Assembly: GCA_035565615.1 (NCBI GenBank)
Contig: DATMSB010000035.1
Span: forward strand, 1 to 26,369
Reading direction: 5' to 3'
From: Vulgatibacter sp035565615
GTDB taxonomy: Bacteria > Myxococcota > Myxococcia > Myxococcales > Vulgatibacteraceae
Length of the DNA stretch: 26,369 bases
A program made the position numbers and the translations under genes. The notes under the pieces were generated by a model. The model saw nothing but the letters and a program-made list of their open reading frames with translations. It had not been told where the DNA came from and did not search any database. Shown in pieces: positions 22,101-26,369 of the stretch. Positions within the stretch are counted from its first letter, which is position 1; every line of letters begins with the position of its first letter.

Positions 22101-22484
22101 TTACTTGATCTCCACGGACGCGCCGGCAGCCGTGAGGACTTCCTTGATCTTGGCGGCCTCGTCCTTGCTCACGCCCTCCTTCACGGTCTTGGGCGCGCCC
22201 TCGACGAGGTCCTTGGCCTCCTTGAGCCCAAGGCCGGTGATGGTGCGGACCTCCTTGATCACGTTGATCTTCTTGTCGCCGGCCGCGGTGAGGACGACGG
22301 TGAACTCCGTCTGCTCCTCGGCGGGCGCGGCGGCCCCGGCGGCGGCACCACCCGCGGGCATCGCCATCATCGCCGGCGCGGCGGCGGAGACGCCCCACTT
22401 CTCCTCGAGGGTCTTCACGAGCTCGGCGGCCTCCATGACGGTGAGACCGGAGAGCTGCTCCACGATTGCATTCAGATCTGCCAT
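22101..22484 (-). CDS. rplL: 50S ribosomal protein L7/L12
   Basis: L7/L12 forms the flexible stalk of the 50S subunit that recruits translation factors and stimulates their GTPase activity. The 127-residue length is typical. The N-terminal dimerisation and L10-binding helices occupy about 1-33. They are followed by an Ala/Gly/Met/Pro-rich hinge (about 34-56) and the C-terminal factor-binding domain (about 57-127) with KEVRTITGLGLKEAKDLVE and AAKIKEVLTAAGASVEIK. The ribosome site is AAGGAAGAAG before the ATG at 22484. It is 72 bp downstream of rplJ, as in the standard rplJL pair, whose dosage (several L12 per L10) depends on strong rplL translation. Confidence 0.98.
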   Translation of the reverse strand: MADLNAIVEQLSGLTVMEAAELVKTLEEKWGVSAAAPAMMAMPAGGAAAGAAAPAEEQTEFTVVLTAAGDKKINVIKEVRTITGLGLKEAKDLVEGAPKTVKEGVSKDEAAKIKEVLTAAGASVEIK

Positions 22485-22556
22485 TTCTTCTTCCTTGCCA
22501 GGGGTCGGCGCCTTCCATGGCGGCTGCCTCCCCGAATGGGTTACGAAACCGACGAA

Positions 22557-23081
22557 CTACGACGCCTTCTCGAGCTGCTCCTTGCGAGCCGCCACCGCCC
22601 GCGCGAGCTGCTGGCCCGGCGTGGCGAGGAGGCGCGCGAGCTTGCTCGCCGGGGTGCCCAGCATCCCGACCAGCATGCCGCGAAGCTCTTCGATGCCCGG
22701 CATCTTGGCGAGCGCCTCGATGCCCTTCGCGTCGACCTTCTGCCCTTCGACGACCGCGACCTTGAGCCGGAACTTGTCCTCCTGCGCCTTGGCGAACTCG
22801 GCCATCACCTTCGCAGGCGTGACCGGGTCCGGACCGAGGACGAGAACGACGGGTCCCGTGAAGCCGTCGGCGATCGTCTCGACGCTCGTTCCCTGCGCGG
22901 CGCGCCTGGCGAGCGTGTTCTTGACGACCTTGTATTCGACCTGGTTCTCGCGGCACTTCTTGCGGATGTCCGTGACGGTCGCGACGTCCAGACCGCGGTA
23001 CTCGGCGATGATGGCGATCGCGGCCGCCTTCATCTTGCCGTGCAGCTCCGCGATGTTCTGCTCCTTCGTTGCACGATCCAC
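22557..23081 (-). CDS. rplJ: 50S ribosomal protein L10
   Basis: L10 anchors the L7/L12 dimers to 23S rRNA at the GTPase-associated centre and, with L12, is a known repressor of its own mRNA. The 174 residues are the usual length. Typical features are the N-terminal RNA-binding domain with EYRGLDVATVTDIRKKCREN and VVKNTLARRA, LVLGPDP in the middle, and the C-terminal helix with QQLARAVAARKEQLEKA that binds L12. The open frame extends to 23156, but the GTG at 23081 is chosen because a perfect AAGGAGGTGA lies 7 nt upstream and the protein then begins at the conserved VDRATKEQNI. A 429-nt untranslated stretch separates it from rplA. Confidence 0.96.
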   Translation of the reverse strand: MDRATKEQNIAELHGKMKAAAIAIIAEYRGLDVATVTDIRKKCRENQVEYKVVKNTLARRAAQGTSVETIADGFTGPVVLVLGPDPVTPAKVMAEFAKAQEDKFRLKVAVVEGQKVDAKGIEALAKMPGIEELRGMLVGMLGTPASKLARLLATPGQQLARAVAARKEQLEKAS

Positions 23082-23510
23082 TTGACCTTCACCTCCTTCC
23101 AACCCGGATTTCTGGCCAAGTAGAGCGGAGCAGGCGAAAAACCAGGACGCGCCCATGCGGCAGCGGCGTCACTCGTACCCGTCTCGGCAGGCATCGGCAC
23201 GCTTCGTCGTGCCGACCTTAGGTCCGAAGGCCTCTCTCCTCGCCACCTCCGCCGGGATCGCCCCCGCGGATCGCACGGGCGGGGAAAGGTGGGCCGTCGA
23301 ACACCTGCTGTCTTTGACCAGCAAAGTTGCGGCGGCGTCTCTATCCTCGCCGCCGGAAAATTGCAAGGACCTTCTGCGAATCAACGCTCGATCGAGGGGG
23401 CGTCCCCCTTCGAGGTCGCCCGCCCGCCGCCCCGGCGGGCGAGGGCCGGAGAGGCTTTCGCGAGGATCCCCGCGCGCGAGCGTCGCACCGCCCTCGAAGG
23501 ATCGCGCTCG
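23082..23510 (-). promoter_or_regulatory. Long rplJ leader (candidate L10-L12 autoregulatory RNA)
   Basis: The 429-nt gap between rplA and rplJ has no credible gene. It holds several stems: 8-bp CGCCCGCC/GGCGGGCG (23421-23428 with 23434-23441), a tight G5/C5 stem (23396-23400 with 23404-23408), and an 8-bp perfect TCGGCACG/CGTGCCGA (23194-23201 with 23208-23215) about 115 nt before the start codon. In many bacteria the L10(L12)4 complex binds this leader to repress rplJL (Rfam L10_leader). A possible promoter reads TTGCAA about 17 nt before TAGAGA on the minus strand near 23340-23365. The leader role is established for the family; the exact L10 site here is inferred. Confidence 0.55.
23089..23098 (-). 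promoter_or_regulatory. Consensus ribosome binding site of rplJ, fixes the GTG start
   Basis: AAGGAGGTGA on the minus strand is fully complementary to the 16S rRNA 3' end and lies 7 nt before the GTG at 23081. It rules out the longer open frame that would begin at 23156. Confidence 0.9.
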
Positions 23511-24221
23511 CTAGCCCTTGAAGGCGTTCTGCACCGCCACCGGGTCGACCTTGACGGCCGGCCCCATGGTCGACGACAGGGAGATGCCCTGGAGGTAGAC
23601 GCCCTTGGCCGTGGACGGCTTGAGGCGCAGGACCATGCCGAGGATCTCGTTCAGGTTGGCGACGAGCTTCTCGGACTCCATCGACACCTTGCCCACCGGC
23701 GCGTGGACGATGCCGGCCTTCTCCACCCGGAACTCGATCTTGCCGGCCTTCGCCTCGCGGACCGCACGGGCCACGTCGGTGGTCACGGTGCCGACCTTCG
23801 GATTCGGCATCAGGCCCCGGGGGCCGAGGACGCGGCCCAGCTTGCCGACGACGCCCATCATGTCCGGGGTGGCGATCGCGGTGTCGAAGGCGAGGAAGTT
23901 CTCCTCCTCGATCCGCTTGGCGAGATCCTCGGCGCCGACCACGTCGGCCCCAGCGGCCTCCGCCTCGCGGGCCTTCTCGCCCTTCGCGAAGACGGCGACC
24001 CGCACCGTCTTGCCGGTGCCGTGCGGGAGCACCACCGCGCCGCGGACCATCTGGTCGGCGTGGCGGGGATCGACCCCCAGGTTCACCGCGACGTCGACGG
24101 ACTCGTCGAACCGGGCGACCTTCAGCTCCTTCACGAGCTCGATGGCCTCCTCGATGGTGTAGCGCTTGGTGCGGTCCACCTTCTCGGCGGCCTTGCGGTG
24201 CTTCTTTCCGTGCTTTGCCAT
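23511..24221 (-). CDS. rplA: 50S ribosomal protein L1
   Basis: L1 binds 23S rRNA at the mobile L1 stalk, helps release of E-site tRNA, and in many bacteria represses the rplKA message. The 236 residues match the family (about 230-235). The sequence starts MAKHGKKHRKA, contains the signature GKLGRVLGPRGLMPNPKVGT, and the RNA-binding FRVEKAGIVHAPVGKVSM segment. The C-terminal block KGVYLQGISLSSTMGPAVKVD is canonical. AGGAAAG precedes the ATG at 24221. It is 61 bp downstream of rplK, as usual. Confidence 0.99.
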   Translation of the reverse strand: MAKHGKKHRKAAEKVDRTKRYTIEEAIELVKELKVARFDESVDVAVNLGVDPRHADQMVRGAVVLPHGTGKTVRVAVFAKGEKAREAEAAGADVVGAEDLAKRIEEENFLAFDTAIATPDMMGVVGKLGRVLGPRGLMPNPKVGTVTTDVARAVREAKAGKIEFRVEKAGIVHAPVGKVSMESEKLVANLNEILGMVLRLKPSTAKGVYLQGISLSSTMGPAVKVDPVAVQNAFKG

Positions 24222-24282
24222 GTTCGCAATCTTTCCTACGCCGGCGCCCGGCTCGAAGCCGGCGGCCTGGCGCCAAAAGAGG

Positions 24283-24732
24283 TCAGCCGACGACGTCGAC
24301 GCCGATGGAGCGGGCCGTGCCCTCGAGGCTGCGGATGCACGCCTCCAGCGAGCCGGCGTTGGTGTCCTGGATCTTCATCTTGGCGATCTCCTCGAGCTTC
24401 GCCCGGGTGATCGTTCCGACCTTCTCCTTGCCGGGACGAGGGGAGCCGGAGCCCTTCTTCTTCTCGGTGTGGAGGCCGATCGCCTTCTTGATGAGAGCCG
24501 ACGCCGGGGGAGTCTTGAGGACGAAGCTGAACGAGCGGTCGGCGTAGATCGTGATCACGACCGGGATCATCATCCCGTCCTTGATCATCGGCTGGGTCGC
24601 TGCGTTGAACTCCTTGCAGAAACCCATGATGTTGACGCCGTGCTGACCGAGCGCGGGGCCCACCGGCGGGGCGGGATTCGCCTTGCCGGCCGGGATCTGG
24701 AGCTTCACCTGCCCCGTGACCTTCTTTGCCAT
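24283..24732 (-). CDS. rplK: 50S ribosomal protein L11
   Basis: L11 sits at the GTPase-associated centre and binds 23S rRNA helices 43/44, where thiostrepton acts. The 149 residues are slightly longer than usual (about 141), the extra being mainly in the loop KKKGSGSPRPGKEKVG in the middle. The N-terminal domain has the Pro-rich GKANPAPPVGPALGQHGVNI, and the C-terminal RNA-binding domain ends KMKIQDTNAGSLEACIRS. Both are characteristic. GGAG is 9 nt before the ATG at 24732. It lies between nusG (65 bp) and rplA (61 bp). Confidence 0.99.
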   Translation of the reverse strand: MAKKVTGQVKLQIPAGKANPAPPVGPALGQHGVNIMGFCKEFNAATQPMIKDGMMIPVVITIYADRSFSFVLKTPPASALIKKAIGLHTEKKKGSGSPRPGKEKVGTITRAKLEEIAKMKIQDTNAGSLEACIRSLEGTARSIGVDVVG

Positions 24733-24749
24733 TGCGAACTACTCCATGT

Positions 24750-24780
24750 GGTCCGAACGGTGGACCCCCGCAGGATCCAC
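24750..24780 (-). promoter_or_regulatory. Short hairpins in the rplK leader, possible L1 target
   Basis: GGTCC/GGACC (24750-24754 with 24762-24766) and GTGGA/TCCAC (24760-24764 with 24776-24780) are alternative 5-bp stems just upstream of the rplK ribosome site. L1 represses rplKA through this region in E. coli. The stems are short and the assignment is tentative. Confidence 0.3.
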
Positions 24781-24797
24781 CTCCCACTCAGGTTTGA

Positions 24798-25340
24798 CTA
24801 CTGCGTCTTCTCGACCTGCATGAAGTCGAGCTCGACCGGGGTGGCCCGGCCGAAGATCGAGACCAGCACGCGGAGGCGGCCCTTCTCGGCGTTGACCTCC
24901 TCGACCGATCCGTTGAAGCCGGAGAACGGGCCGTCGATCACCCGGACCGAGTCCCCGGTCTCGAACTGCACCTTGGGCTTGGGCTTGAGCGTGCCCTCGG
25001 AGATCTGCGACGAGAGCCGCTCCACCTCGGCCCGGGAGATCGCCGGGACCTCCTCGGGGGTCTTGCCGCCGCCGACGAAGCCCGTGACCTTCGGCGTGCT
25101 CTTGACCAGGTGCCAGCTCGCCGGGGCCATCTCCATCTCGACGATGATGTAGCCGGGGAAGAACTTCCGCTTCGAGGTGCGCTTCTCGCCCCGGACCATC
25201 TCCACCACCTGCTCGGTGGGGATGAGTATCTCGCCGAACTTGTCCTGCAGGTTGAACTGCCGGACCCGCTCCTCGATGGACTTGCGGACCTTGTTCTCGT
25301 AGCCCGAGTAGGTGTGGACTACGTAGTGCTTCTTGGCCAT
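24798..25340 (-). CDS. nusG: Transcription termination/antitermination factor NusG
   Basis: NusG binds the RNA polymerase clamp and links it to Rho or to the ribosome through S10. The 180 residues are typical. The NGN domain (1-about 110) starts KKHYVVHTYSGYENKVRKSI and contains RKFFPGYIIVEM (58-69) and TPKVTGFVGG. The KOW domain (about 125-180) has FETGDSVRVIDGPFSGFNG and ends RATPVELDFMQVEK. The open frame continues upstream, but the ATG at 25340, after GGGAGAG, gives the canonical N-terminus. It is 32 bp downstream of secE, the usual secE-nusG pair. Confidence 0.98.
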   Translation of the reverse strand: MAKKHYVVHTYSGYENKVRKSIEERVRQFNLQDKFGEILIPTEQVVEMVRGEKRTSKRKFFPGYIIVEMEMAPASWHLVKSTPKVTGFVGGGKTPEEVPAISRAEVERLSSQISEGTLKPKPKVQFETGDSVRVIDGPFSGFNGSVEEVNAEKGRLRVLVSIFGRATPVELDFMQVEKTQ

Positions 25341-25372
25341 GGTTCTCTCCCGGGCGCTCTCCCCCTGCGTCG

Positions 25373-25780
25373 TCACGCGAAGAGGCCCTGGGCCCACTGG
25401 ATCCCGGCGGGCAGCCAGTCGGTCATCACCTTCGCCGAGACGAAGTCCATCAGCCCCAGGAGGGCGGCGGAGATCAGGGTGACGATGACGACCGCCCCCG
25501 TGGCGGCCCGGATCTCGGGGCCGGTGGGCCAGGTCACCCGGCGCAGCTCGGCGGCGACCTCCTGGCCGGCGGTCTGGATCCCGGGGTTGAACCACGCGGC
25601 GAGGGAGCCGGCCAGGCCCAGGGCGATGGCGACCACCCAGGACAGGGCGAGCCCGCCGAAGAGCTCGGAGTTGGCGAGCTCGAGGCTGCGCAGCACCGCG
25701 TCGACGATCCGCTCCAGGACGAGGGACACGCTTCCACCGATGATGATGAAGCCGATTGCGAGGAGCCGCTGGTTGCTCAT
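25373..25780 (-). CDS. secE: Preprotein translocase subunit SecE
   Basis: SecE clamps SecY in the protein-conducting channel of the inner membrane. The 135-residue protein has three predicted membrane segments (about 6-23, 43-64 and 93-113), like E. coli SecE rather than the single-segment form of many bacteria. The conserved amphipathic SecE motif ELRRVTWPTGPE (78-89) precedes the last and essential segment. The ATG at 25780 is the first start in frame and is preceded only by a weak GGGAA. Position between tRNA-Trp and nusG is the standard context. Confidence 0.95.
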   Translation of the reverse strand: MSNQRLLAIGFIIIGGSVSLVLERIVDAVLRSLELANSELFGGLALSWVVAIALGLAGSLAAWFNPGIQTAGQEVAAELRRVTWPTGPEIRAATGAVVIVTLISAALLGLMDFVSAKVMTDWLPAGIQWAQGLFA

Positions 25781-25826
25781 TTGGTTCCCGGGTCGGTTCT
25801 CCCTGCCGGAAGCGGGAGGGTGAAAG

Positions 25827-25902
25827 TGGCACGCCAGGAGGGATTCGAACCCCCAACAGGCGGTTTTGGAGACCGCTGCTCTACCGTTGGAGCTACTGGC
25901 GT
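25827..25902 (-). tRNA. tRNA-Trp (anticodon CCA)
   Basis: The 76-nt cloverleaf folds completely. The acceptor stem ACGCCAG/CTGGCGT is 7 bp, the D arm GCTC/GAGC, the anticodon stem GCGGT/ACCGC, and the loop CTCCAAA with anticodon CCA. The T arm is GGGGG/CCCTC with loop TTCGAAT. The discriminator is G and the 3' CCA is genomically encoded. It sits between rpmG and secE, a frequent arrangement. Confidence 0.97.
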
Positions 25903-25910
25903 ATGAAAGC

Positions 25911-26066
25911 TTACTTCGTCTCCCTGTGCTCGGTGTGGGTGCGGCACCGCGGGCAGAACTTGCTCAGGACGAGCTTGTCCGTCTGCTTCCGCTTGTTCTT
26001 GTCCGTGGTGTAGTTCCGCTCTTTGCACACGGAGCACTCGAGCGTGATGATCGTACGGTTTCCCAT
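25911..26066 (-). CDS. rpmG: 50S ribosomal protein L33, zinc-binding form
   Basis: L33 is a small 50S protein near the E site. The 51-residue protein MGNRTIITLECSVCKERNYT... carries two Cys pairs (C11/C14 and C38/C41), so it is the zinc-ribbon C+ type. The KNKRKQTDKLVLSKFCPRC core is canonical. A longer open frame begins at 26144, but the ATG at 26066 has AGGAAG just upstream and gives the family length. It is 8 bp upstream of tRNA-Trp in transcription order and downstream of tuf. Confidence 0.97.
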   Translation of the reverse strand: MGNRTIITLECSVCKERNYTTDKNKRKQTDKLVLSKFCPRCRTHTEHRETK

Positions 26067-26124
26067 GGGACTTCCTGGCTTCGCTCGCCCCCAAAACCGC
26101 GCCGAAGCGAGGGCCTGGATGCGG

Positions 26125-26157
26125 CCGCCCGGAAAGCCCTCCATGGGCCCCGGGCGG
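26125..26157. other. Second stem-loop in the tuf-rpmG spacer
   Basis: CCGCCCGG/CCGGGCGG (26125-26132 with 26150-26157) encloses a further GCCC/GGGC stem (26136-26139 with 26145-26148). It follows the tuf terminator-like hairpin and precedes the rpmG ribosome site; it could be a processing or attenuation element. Confidence 0.4.
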
Positions 26158-26161
26158 TTGG

Positions 26162-26205
26162 AAAGACAACGGGGATCGCCCGCGCCTTATTCGCGGGCGG
26201 CCCCG
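26162..26205 (-). terminator. Terminator-like hairpin downstream of tuf
   Basis: On the minus strand an outer CGGGG/CCCCG (26205-26201 with 26174-26170) and an inner 8-bp CGCCCGCG/CGCGGGCG stem enclose the loop AATAAGG. They are followed by the T-rich TTGTCTTT (26169-26162). It starts 1 nt after the tuf stop codon. This is the most terminator-like structure in the window and would reduce read-through from tuf into rpmG-secE-nusG. Confidence 0.6.
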
Positions 26206-26206
26206 A

Positions 26207-26369
26207 TCACTCGATGACCTCGGACACCACGCCGGCGCCGACGGTGCGACCGCCCTCGCGGATGGCGAAGCGGAGCTCCTTCTCCATGGCGATCGGGGTG
26301 AGCAGCTCCACCGTGATGCCGATGTTGTCGCCCGGCATCACCATCTCCGTGCCCTCGGGGAGCTGCACC
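26207..26369 (-). CDS. tuf: Elongation factor Tu, C-terminal end only (gene runs off the window)
   Basis: Only the last 54 codons are in the window. The translation contains VQLPEGTEMVMPGDNIG, then ELLTPIAMEKELRFAIREGG, and ends RTVGAGVVSEVIE followed by TGA (26209-26207). This is the domain III C-terminus of EF-Tu, which delivers aminoacyl-tRNA to the ribosome. It is the first gene of the leftward superoperon visible here; the start and GTPase domain lie to the right. Many bacteria have two tuf copies, so this could be one of a pair. Confidence 0.97.
   Translation of the reverse strand, partial: VQLPEGTEMVMPGDNIGITVELLTPIAMEKELRFAIREGGRTVGAGVVSEVIE

Overview
This is a GC-rich bacterial chromosome segment, visibly about two-thirds G+C. 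Protein character and gene order suggest a member of the Myxococcota / former Deltaproteobacteria: Ala/Pro-rich linkers, a receiver protein with duplicated WEVVP helices, TPR and HEAT-like proteins, and a tuf-rpmG-tRNA(Trp)-secE-nusG-rplKAJL-rpoBC string. The assignment comes from recognition of families, not from a search.

Layout, left to right. (1) Positions 2-1503 are an apparently complete IS66-family insertion sequence of the single-ORF (ISBst12-like) type; both imperfect 21-bp terminal inverted repeats are visible. (2) Positions 1504-2238 contain no gene I can support. They hold an AT-rich patch unlike the surroundings and two strong adjacent hairpins. (3) Positions 2239-11109 are a leftward gene string whose transcription order is receiver protein, valS, nadC, birA, coaX, TPR protein, HEAT-like protein. 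Gaps run from a 4-nt overlap to 98 bp. The middle genes serve NAD, biotin and CoA cofactor metabolism. (4) A 157-bp divergent promoter region precedes a rightward gene (11267-12319) that joins TPR repeats to a zincin-type HEVGH metallopeptidase domain and may be expressed from a leaderless mRNA. (5) That gene converges on a leftward diheme cytochrome c gene (12417-13325). (6) Positions 13435-26369 are the leftward transcription/translation superoperon: tuf (3' end only), rpmG, tRNA-Trp, secE, nusG, rplK, rplA, rplJ, rplL, rpoB, rpoC.

The superoperon supplies EF-Tu, ribosomal proteins (L33, L11, L1, L10, L7/L12), the SecE translocon subunit, NusG and the two large RNA polymerase subunits. Its gaps carry much secondary structure: a terminator-like hairpin after tuf, a 429-nt rplJ leader (the expected place for L10 autoregulation), hairpins between rplL and rpoB, and a hairpin array between rpoB and rpoC. 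These fit ribosomal-protein feedback and attenuation that tune r-protein and RNA polymerase output separately.

Most of the window is ordinary housekeeping sequence, and I see no clear unknown defence or mobile system. The points most worth a second look are the intergenic RNA structures, the uncharacterised TPR/HEAT pair coupled to cofactor genes, the receiver/WEVVP protein ahead of valS, and the leaderless TPR-zincin gene.
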